31,576 bases of DNA from an uncultured Bacilli bacterium (GTDB lineage Bacteria > Bacillota_I > Bacilli_A > RF39 > UBA660): positions 1 through 31,576 of the forward strand of contig CALVJU010000049.1 in the NCBI GenBank assembly GCA_944332375.1, written 5' to 3'. Under the pieces are notes generated by a model that was given only the letters and a program-made list of their open reading frames with translations, made no database searches and was not told the DNA's origin. The position numbers and the translations under genes are program-made. This document shows, in pieces, positions 21,939 through 29,504 of this stretch. Positions within the stretch are counted from its first letter, which is position 1. Every line of letters starts with the position of its first letter.

Positions 21939-22575
21939 ATTCTTCTTCTGATTTTACTTTTTGATCAAAGTATTCATTTGGATTTACTGTTTGTCCATTA
22001 TCAATCAATTCAAAATGTAAATGATCTCCTAAGTCTTTTTCCACATTAGAAGTTCCACTCTTTCCAAGTACTTGTCCTTGTTTTACAGTATCACCCTTTT
22101 TGACATCCACAGTACTTAGACTTTGATAAACACTAATTAGATTATTATCGTGTTTTACTTCTACAATCTTTCCAAGTAATTCATCTTCGTCTACACTACT
22201 GACGGTTCCATCCAAAATGGCAGTAACATCAAAATTTTCTTTTCCACCAAAACTAACCCCACTATTTTGTAAATAAGTATTTTCATACAAAATTAAGGAA
22301 CTTTCTTGTTTCGCACTATCTGCTTTATAGTCATAATAGTCTTTTACAACAGTGACATCAGGATCAGTATAAGGTCTTGTAATGATGACATCAGAATTAA
22401 TGACCGGTTCTACATCTTCAAAAATGGTTTCTGATACATATCCGTATTTATCATCTTCTTGAAATCCATCTTGTTGAATAAGAGATTCAATCATATAAGC
22501 ACAACCTAGTACAAGGACAATGGCTCCTGCATAGACAAATGGAATGACTGATTTTTTTAACTTTCTTTGTTTCAC
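21937..22575 (-). CDS. spoIIQ: SpoIIQ-like forespore protein with degenerate M23/LytM domain
   Basis: SpoIIQ spans the forespore membrane and interacts with mother-cell SpoIIIAH to form the channel needed for engulfment and forespore SigG activity. The 212-aa protein has an N-terminal membrane helix (about 9-28) and a C-terminal LytM domain (about 95-200). The metal site is degraded: Asn104 and Ser108 stand where His and Asp normally occur, and VYQSL replaces VYAHL. Only the HLHF pair (175-177) remains, so peptidase activity is not expected, as in Bacillus SpoIIQ. The start is a GTG at 22575 after AGAGGTGAT; the longer ORF from 22638 would overlap spoIID. The spoIID-spoIIQ-spoIIID-mbl order supports the call. 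Confidence 0.82.
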   Translation of the reverse strand: MKQRKLKKSVIPFVYAGAIVLVLGCAYMIESLIQQDGFQEDDKYGYVSETIFEDVEPVINSDVIITRPYTDPDVTVVKDYYDYKADSAKQESSLILYENTYLQNSGVSFGGKENFDVTAILDGTVSSVDEDELLGKIVEVKHDNNLISVYQSLSTVDVKKGDTVKQGQVLGKSGTSNVEKDLGDHLHFELIDNGQTVNPNEYFDQKVKSEEE

Positions 22576-22615
22576 ACTATCACCTCTATTTAAAGTGTGA
22601 ACAGAATAGAAAAAT

Positions 22616-23536
22616 TTATTCAATATTTTGTATTTCAATTCCTTGAAAATAATATTTTAAAATTTCTCGATAATTCGCCCCATTCTCAGCCATCCCATAG
22701 GCTCCATATTGACTCATTCCTACACCATGTCCAAACCCTTTTGTATGGATTGTAATCGTATTTTGCTCTTGCTTTATTTCAAAATAACTAGAACGTAGTC
22801 CTAATTGTTTTGTTACATCACTCGCTTGAAATTCTACGCCATTAATGGTCAGTGTTTTCATTCGTCCTGTAGAAGTCGTTGTCAATACCTGAACAGTGAC
22901 TGTATCATTCCAGTCTAGGTTTAGTTTTTGATAGAATTCTTCTAAGGAAAAAGTCTTAGTATCTTCATATACAGGAGATATCTCTTTTTCCCAGTCTGAT
23001 TTCACACTTTTTAAATAGGGCAAACTCTCTTGAAATACCTCTTCACAATTTTCCGTATATCCAGTACTTGTTGAAAAGAAAAACACTTGCGCAACTTCAC
23101 CTTGGTATGCTAAAAATTCCCCTTCCGTTTCTAACACTGCAGTTTGTACTCTATTGATCTTTTCTTTAAAATCATCTTTCCATCGTTCTTTTAATTCTTC
23201 TTGATTATAATAGACTTGATTCATTACAGTATCCACAACATCATATTCTTGCTCTTTTGTATTCTCCATCTTTTTTAACACATAAGTCCTTGCTGCTACT
23301 GCTTGTGCTTTTAAAGCTTCCATCGGAAATGTTGTTGGCATTTCTCCAGAAAGTACACCCACAACATAGTTTTCTAAAGGAACCTCCTCAATAGTATTTT
23401 TACTTTCTCTTTTCACCCGCACCATAGGACTATCTTTGAAATATATGATATCTACTTCTTCTTTCTTTTGAAATAAGAATAACATGAGCATTGGAATCAT
23501 GAGAAACATGATTGTTATTAATATAAATCGTTTCAT
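22616..23536 (-). CDS. spoIID: Stage II sporulation protein D, peptidoglycan lytic enzyme
   Basis: SpoIID is a membrane-anchored lytic transglycosylase of the engulfment machinery, cleaving glycan strands after SpoIIP removes peptides. It has 306 aa. A signal/anchor covers residues 4-22. The catalytic Glu lies in VLSGEMP (E65), followed by ALKAQAVAARTYVL. The late motif GFGHGVGMSQYGAYGMA is intact. No strong Shine-Dalgarno sequence precedes the ATG. A possible SigE-like pair (ACATAAT and GATATACT) lies so close upstream that transcripts could be leaderless; this is speculative. The partners SpoIIP and SpoIIM are not in the window. Confidence 0.94.
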   Translation of the reverse strand: MKRFILITIMFLMIPMLMLFLFQKKEEVDIIYFKDSPMVRVKRESKNTIEEVPLENYVVGVLSGEMPTTFPMEALKAQAVAARTYVLKKMENTKEQEYDVVDTVMNQVYYNQEELKERWKDDFKEKINRVQTAVLETEGEFLAYQGEVAQVFFFSTSTGYTENCEEVFQESLPYLKSVKSDWEKEISPVYEDTKTFSLEEFYQKLNLDWNDTVTVQVLTTTSTGRMKTLTINGVEFQASDVTKQLGLRSSYFEIKQEQNTITIHTKGFGHGVGMSQYGAYGMAENGANYREILKYYFQGIEIQNIE

Positions 23537-23572
23537 ATCAATAGTATATCCAAGAAAAATAAAGATTATGTC

Positions 23573-23599
23573 GAAAAAAACACACCAAAAGGTATGTTT
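23573..23599 (-). terminator. Intrinsic terminator after the rpiB-DUF1146 unit
   Basis: On the minus strand AAACATACC pairs with GGTGTGTTT (one T-G wobble) over a TTTT loop, followed by a T-run. It overlaps the DUF1146 stop and separates that unit from spoIID. Confidence 0.8.
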
Positions 23600-23801
23600 A
23601 AGAGATTACAATAGATGAATTTACAAAAAAGTCATAAAAGAAATTTACTACTAAATAAGATAGTGCTAAGCTTACCATTAAATAGAGTATTTTCACTTGT
23701 AATTCATGATTCTTCTTGAATTTATTATTTAAATTAATAGAATCTAATGCATAGATAGAAAGAGGTACTGCGATAATATAGAGAATCGTTTTAATTGTCA
23801 T
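23598..23801 (-). CDS. DUF1146 (YwzB-like) small membrane protein
   Basis: This 67-aa protein has two membrane helices (about 3-20 and 37-60) joined by a charged loop containing FKKNHELQ. The layout, with VPLSIYALDSINLNNKFKK and then SLALSYLVVNFFYDFF, matches the YwzB/DUF1146 family of unknown function. In Bacillus subtilis ywzB lies between the atp operon and spoIID, and here it again precedes spoIID. It overlaps the end of rpiB by 11 nt, so it is probably translated by coupling; no strong ribosome binding site is visible. Confidence 0.8.
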   Translation of the reverse strand: MTIKTILYIIAVPLSIYALDSINLNNKFKKNHELQVKILYLMVSLALSYLVVNFFYDFFVNSSIVIS

Positions 23802-24228
23802 ATTGATTGATATCCCTTACTCTTCTTTGATAGCGTTCTATTTGTTCAAAAGGAGTTGTGAGAAAGGTATGAACAATATCTTTTGCCTGTTCGAAAGGAA
23901 CTCTCCCACTCAGTGCGATGACATTGGCATCATTATCATTTCTCGTTGCAAACGCATCTTGAACATTACAAACTCTTGCGCAACGTACGTTTCTTACTTT
24001 ATTACATGCAATACTCATTCCAATTCCAGATCCACAGATGAGAATCCCAAAATCTACTTTTTGATCTCTTACAGCTTCTCCTACTAGAAAAGCATATTTC
24101 GTATAATCGACCATCTCTTCTGAATCAGATCCATAATTGATTACTTCATATCCTTGCTTTTTTAAATCATCGACTAATTCTTTTTTTAACGTGACACCAT
24201 GATGATCATTTCCAATTGCAATTTTCAT
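23791..24228 (-). CDS. rpiB: Ribose-5-phosphate isomerase B
   Basis: RpiB interconverts ribose-5-phosphate and ribulose-5-phosphate in the pentose phosphate pathway. The 145-aa protein has the family's opening MKIAIGNDHHGVTLKKEL and the catalytic loop LICGSGIGMSIACNK with Cys65 or so. NDNDANVIALSGR follows as usual. The related galactose-6-phosphate isomerase LacA/LacB is less likely, because the sequence and context match RpiB (Bacillus ywlF region). The ATG follows AAGGAGGAA, directly after the stop of the upstream orphan. Confidence 0.94.
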   Translation of the reverse strand: MKIAIGNDHHGVTLKKELVDDLKKQGYEVINYGSDSEEMVDYTKYAFLVGEAVRDQKVDFGILICGSGIGMSIACNKVRNVRCARVCNVQDAFATRNDNDANVIALSGRVPFEQAKDIVHTFLTTPFEQIERYQRRVRDINQYDN

Positions 24229-24237
24229 ATTTCCTCC

Positions 24238-25497
24238 TTACGCCTGTGTCTGTATATTAGAGACTTTCTTTGGTTCTTGTCTTACTAAAACCTTTCCTTT
24301 CTTTCCCATCTCCATTGGATTTTCTACAACTTCTTTTCCAACTGTTACTTGTTCTCCATCTACCATTTTTTGAATTGTATCATGGTCAATTGGAACTGCA
24401 TATGGTTCTTCTACTTGACTACCATCTTTTTCTTTTATTGCAGTTCTCGTAGGCTCAAATAAAACAGGATCCGTTTCAGGATTTGTAACAATAAATGTTT
24501 TATTTTCAGGATCAGACATGTCATGAACAAGATGAGAATCTACTTTTAACATTTTTAACACATTATGACTGATCGTTACAATTTGTTCATGACTTAAATT
24601 TCCTCTAGATCTGCTCGCAAACTCTGCTAAAACACGGAATGCACGATCTTCAAGTTTGACTTTAGAATTCGTCGCTTGTTGTACTTCAATTTGAGAAAGA
24701 ATATTCGTGTAATAAGGAGCTAACGTCGGATCGTTTAAAAAGGCTCTTGTTCCCTGATAAGAACTATTTTGGAATATAGATTCTCTTTCATTTCCTTCCG
24801 TTAATTCCTTTTTTCTCTTTTCAACATAATTAGAAACACGAACATTTTGAGCATCCATAGTAGGCGTTTTTAGTGCTTCTGTTTTCTGCATAATCATATC
24901 AATATTATTTGAAAATTTCTGAAATAAATTGCCATAGTTCTGTTGAATCTGATTCAAATAGTTTTCGGAAAGTTGTGTACATTTACTTTCAAAAGATTTA
25001 TAGTTAATTGGTTTTCCTGGTTGTTGTTTTCTTGCTCTTTCAATCGAGGTGTAAATTCCATCTTGACAATATAATTCTTGTTTTTTTTGACATAAACTTT
25101 GTAATCTCGTATTGATATCCTCTTTTGAAAGTTCGATTCCACTTTTGATCTTTTGAATCGTATCAGGCAGTGTTGCTGGAGCATCGAATTGTGGCTTTTC
25201 AATTTCACGGCTAATAACATCTGGAAGTGTTTTTAAATATGCTTCCATGTCTTGACAACAAGAATATAACTCCTTGTTTGTATTGTCGACATGATCGACA
25301 TGACTGTTGTGAAATATTTGATAGATATCATTGTATGATAAAGAAAGTCCCTCTTCTTTTGCCAAAGAGAAAATCTTTTGTGTGTATTTACTTTCTGCCA
25401 TTGAATTATTTGTTGTTAACTCCGTAAAAAGACTATCCGCCGTTAAGTATAAATGAACGGCATTTTGTAATTCATACATATTTGCAACATCAGGCAT
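24238..25497 (-). CDS. Hypothetical soluble helical protein, 419 aa
   Basis: I do not recognise this protein. It is 419 aa, hydrophilic, Gln- and Lys-rich, with no signal peptide or membrane helix. The N-terminal 220 residues look like a long series of helices with heptad-like stretches. Several Cys residues occur (CC about 80-81, and C136, C144, C173 or so). The C-terminal 110 residues are more mixed, with short strands and the segment TFIVTNPETDPVLFEPTRTA. The ATG follows AGAGGTGAGAT. An extended -10 (TGCTATACT on the complement of 25536-25544) lies upstream. It heads the rpiB-DUF1146 unit with a 9-bp gap to rpiB, so it is co-expressed with a sugar isomerase, but no functional link is evident. 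Confidence 0.75.
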   Translation of the reverse strand: MPDVANMYELQNAVHLYLTADSLFTELTTNNSMAESKYTQKIFSLAKEEGLSLSYNDIYQIFHNSHVDHVDNTNKELYSCCQDMEAYLKTLPDVISREIEKPQFDAPATLPDTIQKIKSGIELSKEDINTRLQSLCQKKQELYCQDGIYTSIERARKQQPGKPINYKSFESKCTQLSENYLNQIQQNYGNLFQKFSNNIDMIMQKTEALKTPTMDAQNVRVSNYVEKRKKELTEGNERESIFQNSSYQGTRAFLNDPTLAPYYTNILSQIEVQQATNSKVKLEDRAFRVLAEFASRSRGNLSHEQIVTISHNVLKMLKVDSHLVHDMSDPENKTFIVTNPETDPVLFEPTRTAIKEKDGSQVEEPYAVPIDHDTIQKMVDGEQVTVGKEVVENPMEMGKKGKVLVRQEPKKVSNIQTQA

Positions 25498-25535
25498 GAT
25501 ATCTCACCTCTTTTTATATTTCCATATCTAATCAT

Positions 25536-25544
25536 AGTATAGCA
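25536..25544 (-). promoter_or_regulatory. Extended -10 promoter for the 419-aa orphan-rpiB-DUF1146 unit
   Basis: The minus strand reads TGCTATACT here, about 40 bp upstream of the ATG at 25497. The -35 region is weak. Confidence 0.45.
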
Positions 25545-25631
25545 CACAGTATGCGAAATATGTGGAAAAAGTGTCCATTGATCAGTCAAGAAAGTGTCAA
25601 CAAAATAAAAAGGAAGATTCTGTCCGTTCGA

Positions 25632-25660
25632 TTGACTGAAAATATAAAAAACGTTATACT
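25632..25660 (+). promoter_or_regulatory. Promoter for the Fem gene cluster
   Basis: TTGACT at 25632-25637 and TATACT at 25655-25660 are separated by 17 bp. TTGACTGA (25632-25639) is also the inverse of TCAGTCAA at 25582-25589, so a repressor or looping site could overlap the -35. Confidence 0.7.
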
Positions 25661-25690
25661 AATAATGGTTATATAGAAAGGATGATAAGG

Positions 25691-26980
25691 ATGAAATTCA
25701 CAGAATTATCAGAAAAAGAATTTACTACATTTGAAACCGATCATCCCTATGGAAGTTTTTATCAAACCGTCGGTTGGGGAAAATTAAAACAGAGAAATGG
25801 ATGGAAATATTATTTAGTTGGATTGAAAGACCAAGACGAGATTGTTGCTGGAGCTTTATTATTAGAAAAAAAATTGCCTTGTAACTTTTCATTTATCTAT
25901 TCACCACGTGGCTTTTTAATCGACTATGCAAATAAAGAATTATTAAAAACATTTACTGATGAAATCAAGAAGTTTGTGAAAAAAGAAGGCGCTATCTTTG
26001 TAAAGATCGATCCCTATGTTCCACTTAGAGAACGAGATCTTGATGGTAATATTGTAGAAGGTGGCTTCCATCATGAAGATATGATTGAAAATTTAAAAAA
26101 TCTCGGTTATCGCTATCAAGGAGAAAATTTAAACATGGAAGATTTACAACCTCGTTTTGCATTCGCTCTTGATTTAGAGGGAAAAACCATTGATGAGATC
26201 ATGAAAGGTATGGAATCTAAAACAAGACAGTTAATTCATAAAAATGAGAAAAACGGAATTATTACAAGAGAAATAACAATCGACGAAGTAGATAAATTCA
26301 AAGAAGCAATGCAACATACTGCCGATCGTAGGGGATTTATCGATCGTCCACTCAGTTATTATCGTCATATGTTAGAAGACTTAAAAGACGGTGCGAAAAT
26401 TATTTTGGCAGAGATTGATTTAGAAGATTACCGAGAAAAAGTAAAAAAAGAAATTGAAACTTCTGAAAATACAATCAAAGAAAAAGAAGCTGCACTAAAA
26501 GATCCAAACAAGAAAATCAATCCTGATAAAACAAAAAAGAAAATAGAACAAGAACAAGCGAACGTGAAAAGACTGACAAAAAAATTGGAAGAAGCTCAAG
26601 AATTATATCAGAAACATGGTAAAGTCTTAACGCTTGGTGGAATTATATTTATGATACACGGTAGCGAGATTCTATCTTTGTTTGGTGGATCTTACGAAGA
26701 ATATAAAGATTTCTTAAGTCCATATTCGACCTATTTTCACATGATCAAGTATGGGGTTGAACATGGCTATAAAAAATATAACTTTTATGGAATTAGTGGA
26801 GATTTTGCCAATAAGAAAAGTGAATTATATGGTTTATATGATTTAAAACGCGGATTTGGTGGACATGTCGAAGAATATTTAGGTGAATTCGATCTTGTAA
26901 TCAAACCATTTATGTATCATGTATATCATATTGCATTCGCACTCTATGGAAAAATAAAGAAACTTAGAAAGAAGGGATAA
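25691..26980 (+). CDS. FemABX-type peptidoglycan bridge aminoacyltransferase (first of three)
   Basis: Fem-type ligases use aminoacyl-tRNA to add amino acids to the stem-peptide lysine of lipid II, building the interpeptide bridge. This 429-aa protein shows two GNAT-like halves: GSFYQTVGWGKLKQRNGW, then SPRGFLIDY and KIDPYV in the first, and SLFGGSYEEYKDF with NFYGISGDF and YDLKRGFGGHVEEYLGEFDL in the second. An inserted charged helical arm (about 245-308) forms the tRNA-synthetase-like coiled coil of the family. ATG 25691 is preferred over 25682, because AAAGGAT lies before it. It heads a three-gene cluster; the next gene starts 1 bp after its stop. Which amino acid it adds cannot be read from sequence. 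Confidence 0.92.
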   Translation: MKFTELSEKEFTTFETDHPYGSFYQTVGWGKLKQRNGWKYYLVGLKDQDEIVAGALLLEKKLPCNFSFIYSPRGFLIDYANKELLKTFTDEIKKFVKKEGAIFVKIDPYVPLRERDLDGNIVEGGFHHEDMIENLKNLGYRYQGENLNMEDLQPRFAFALDLEGKTIDEIMKGMESKTRQLIHKNEKNGIITREITIDEVDKFKEAMQHTADRRGFIDRPLSYYRHMLEDLKDGAKIILAEIDLEDYREKVKKEIETSENTIKEKEAALKDPNKKINPDKTKKKIEQEQANVKRLTKKLEEAQELYQKHGKVLTLGGIIFMIHGSEILSLFGGSYEEYKDFLSPYSTYFHMIKYGVEHGYKKYNFYGISGDFANKKSELYGLYDLKRGFGGHVEEYLGEFDLVIKPFMYHVYHIAFALYGKIKKLRKKG

Positions 26981-26981
26981 T

Positions 26982-28226
26982 GTGCAGTTTTGTGAATTAT
27001 CAAAAGAAGAATTTCGTAAGTTTTTAGAGAAACATCCACTCCAAAGCTTTTTACAAACACCAGAAATTGGCGAATTGCGAAAAAAAAGCGGATGGACAGT
27101 TGATTTTGTAGGAGTAAAGAAGAAAAGTAAAATTATTGGAGCAACTATGTTAGTTGGTCAAAAAAACTTTATGAACTCATATGAATTTTACACATCAAGA
27201 GGACCACTTTTAGACTATGATAATACGGAACTTGTTTCCTTCTTTTTTCAAAACCTTATTCAATACGTTCAAAAAAAGAATGGATATATCTTAAGAATTG
27301 ATCCCTATTTAATTTATCACCAAAGAGATATTGATGGAAATATTGTAGAACATGGAGTAAATCATGAAAACGTCGTCCGACAATTAAAAAGCATAGGATT
27401 TAAAAGAAGAGAAAGCACAGAACAAGTTCGTTACATGTTTTCTATTGATCTGGGAAAAAGTAATCAAGAAATCTTTCAATCTTTTCGTTCTAATGTGAGA
27501 AATTATATCCGAAAAACAGAAAAAATAGGAATTGTTGTGAGAGAACTTACTAAAAGCGAGTTACCAGCTTTAAAGAAAATTATCGATGATACTGGAAAAA
27601 GAAAAGGATTTGCTTCTAAATCACTTACCTATTATGAAAATATGTATAATTTATTTCACGACCGTGGAGAAATTCGATATTTAATTGCTTCTATCTATCT
27701 TGATGATTATTTAGATAAATTAAAGAATGAACTAAAGGAATATGAGAAAAAACTAGAGGAAACAGAAGACGTACATTCGAAACAAGGTGTTCGTAAGTCA
27801 TTGACCATTAACATTGAAAACACAAAAAAAAGAATGAAAGAAACAGAGGAACTAATCGAAAAGAAAGGAACACAGCTTGACTTATCGGCGGCAATGTTTA
27901 TGATGACAGGGCATGAGGTCATTTATTTATTTAGTGGAAACTATGATGAATATATGAAATTTAATGCACAGTATGCTATCCAATGGAACATGATTCAGTA
28001 TGCGAATAATCATGGCTTTGATAAATATAATTTCTACGGAATTAGTGGAAACTTTGACGAACATGATTCTGAATATGGAGTATATGAGTTTAAAAGAGGA
28101 TTTTCCGGTTATGTTGAAGAATTGATTGGAGAATTTCAAATTCCTATCGATACAAAAAAATATATGATCTTTAATATCTTAAACAATACGAAAAAGTTTA
28201 TCAAAAGATGTATTGGGAGGGAATAA
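26982..28226 (+). CDS. FemABX-type peptidoglycan bridge aminoacyltransferase (second of three)
   Basis: A 414-aa paralogue of the preceding gene. QSFLQTPEIGELRKKSGW, TSRGPLLDY and RIDPYLIYHQRDIDGNIVEHG mark the first half. A coiled-coil arm follows (about 243-298), then LFSGNYDEYMKFNAQYAIQW, NFYGISGNF and YEFKRGFSGYVEELIGEF. It starts with GTG at 26982, one base after the upstream TAA, with GAAGGGAT as ribosome binding site. It is most similar to the first gene, so a tandem duplication is likely. As with FemA and FemB in Staphylococcus, successive members may add successive residues of the bridge, but order and substrate are inference. Confidence 0.92.
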   Translation: MQFCELSKEEFRKFLEKHPLQSFLQTPEIGELRKKSGWTVDFVGVKKKSKIIGATMLVGQKNFMNSYEFYTSRGPLLDYDNTELVSFFFQNLIQYVQKKNGYILRIDPYLIYHQRDIDGNIVEHGVNHENVVRQLKSIGFKRRESTEQVRYMFSIDLGKSNQEIFQSFRSNVRNYIRKTEKIGIVVRELTKSELPALKKIIDDTGKRKGFASKSLTYYENMYNLFHDRGEIRYLIASIYLDDYLDKLKNELKEYEKKLEETEDVHSKQGVRKSLTINIENTKKRMKETEELIEKKGTQLDLSAAMFMMTGHEVIYLFSGNYDEYMKFNAQYAIQWNMIQYANNHGFDKYNFYGISGNFDEHDSEYGVYEFKRGFSGYVEELIGEFQIPIDTKKYMIFNILNNTKKFIKRCIGRE

Positions 28227-28228
28227 CA

Positions 28229-29452
28229 ATGAAGTATGAATTGAAAACAGAACTATCACATAAAGAATATGAACAATTTACCAAAAAAGCAGATGTTTTA
28301 TCCTTTATGCAAGAATATCAATGGGCCAATGTAAAAGATGGTTGGAAACATTTTCACTGTGGATTATATCGCGATCAAGAATTGGTTGCGACTGCACTTG
28401 TTCTTTTGAGAAATCTCCCTCTTGGAATTAAACTCATGTATATCCCAAGAGGCATGTTAATTGATTATGAAGACAAAGAACTCTTGCAAGTATTAACAGA
28501 ACATTTAAAAGAGTTAGCAAAAAAAGAACATGCTTATGTTTTGAAAATAGATCCTAATTTTTGTTATCGTGAATATTCAATTAAGGAAGTAGAAAAAAAT
28601 GAAACTGTAGAAATTCCAAAGAATTATTCTGAAAATTACCAAAAGAAACACCAAAATTTATTAGATTGTGGTTTTCGTTTTAAAGGATATACAAAAACCA
28701 TTCAAGAAACATTACAACCTCGATATCATATGTATATTCCTCTAATTAATTCTGAAAATGAATTCTTAACAGAACAAGAAGTAAAAACAAGTTTTAAAAA
28801 AAGAATACGAAGTTATATTGGAAATTATCACGAAAAACGTGGAGTACGCTATTTTCACACAACAGACCCAAAATATTTAGATATGTTCATGGAAGTCATT
28901 AACCAGACAGAAAAAAGACAGAACATCCATTTACGTAATAAAGAATATTTTCAAAAAATGATGAAAGAATATCAAGGAGAATCTTATTTGTTTTTCGGGA
29001 TGCTAAACTTAGAGACTTATCTATCCTTCTTAAAAGAAAATCAGGGAAAAGAAGAGGAAATTCGTGAAGTAGAAGCACTTTTAAAACAAGGAAAAACAGA
29101 AATTCCATTGTCCACTGCTTTTGTCTTAATTCCTGAAAACGAAGGACTTAGAACAAGTGAGTATTTATATGCAGGAAATCATCTACTCTTTACCAAATTG
29201 AATGTCTCTGTTGGTTTGGTATATGAGATTTGTAAATTCTCATTAAAAAAGAAATGCTCCTATTGCAATTTGGGTGGAATTGATGGAACTTTTGACGATC
29301 ATTTAACACCATTTAAGTCTAGGTTTAATGCAATTGTATTTGAATTTGCTGGAGAATATGATCTGATTATTCAAAATATACGCTATCACTTATATGAATT
29401 TGGAATGCCTATTTTGAAAAAAATATATCGTTTTCTGCGTAGAAAAAAGTAA
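28229..29452 (+). CDS. FemABX-type peptidoglycan bridge aminoacyltransferase (third, divergent)
   Basis: A 407-aa member that is clearly more divergent than the other two. SFMQEYQWANVKDGW, PRGMLIDYEDKELL and KIDPNFCYREY mark the first half. The helical arm is much shorter (about 263-295), and the late region reads YAGNHLLFTKLNVSVGLVYEI, NLGGIDGTFDDH and FAGEYDL in place of NFYGISG and KRGFGG. Its usual first-half DIDGN loop is replaced by a Glu/Lys-rich stretch. ATG 28229 follows GGGAGGGA; the upstream frame from 28208 overlaps the second gene. It may act on a different position of the bridge, or on lipid-linked Ala/Ser as MurM/FemX types do. Confidence 0.88.
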   Translation: MKYELKTELSHKEYEQFTKKADVLSFMQEYQWANVKDGWKHFHCGLYRDQELVATALVLLRNLPLGIKLMYIPRGMLIDYEDKELLQVLTEHLKELAKKEHAYVLKIDPNFCYREYSIKEVEKNETVEIPKNYSENYQKKHQNLLDCGFRFKGYTKTIQETLQPRYHMYIPLINSENEFLTEQEVKTSFKKRIRSYIGNYHEKRGVRYFHTTDPKYLDMFMEVINQTEKRQNIHLRNKEYFQKMMKEYQGESYLFFGMLNLETYLSFLKENQGKEEEIREVEALLKQGKTEIPLSTAFVLIPENEGLRTSEYLYAGNHLLFTKLNVSVGLVYEICKFSLKKKCSYCNLGGIDGTFDDHLTPFKSRFNAIVFEFAGEYDLIIQNIRYHLYEFGMPILKKIYRFLRRKK

Positions 29453-29504
29453 ATAGGTGGAAAAAGAGTTCTATTTTTGGTAAAATGTAATTGGTGATAT
29501 ACCT

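Noticed and set aside
24954..25220. 88-aa minus-strand ORF inside the 419-aa gene
   Set aside because: It is an alternative frame of a longer gene that has its own ribosome binding site; no independent signals.
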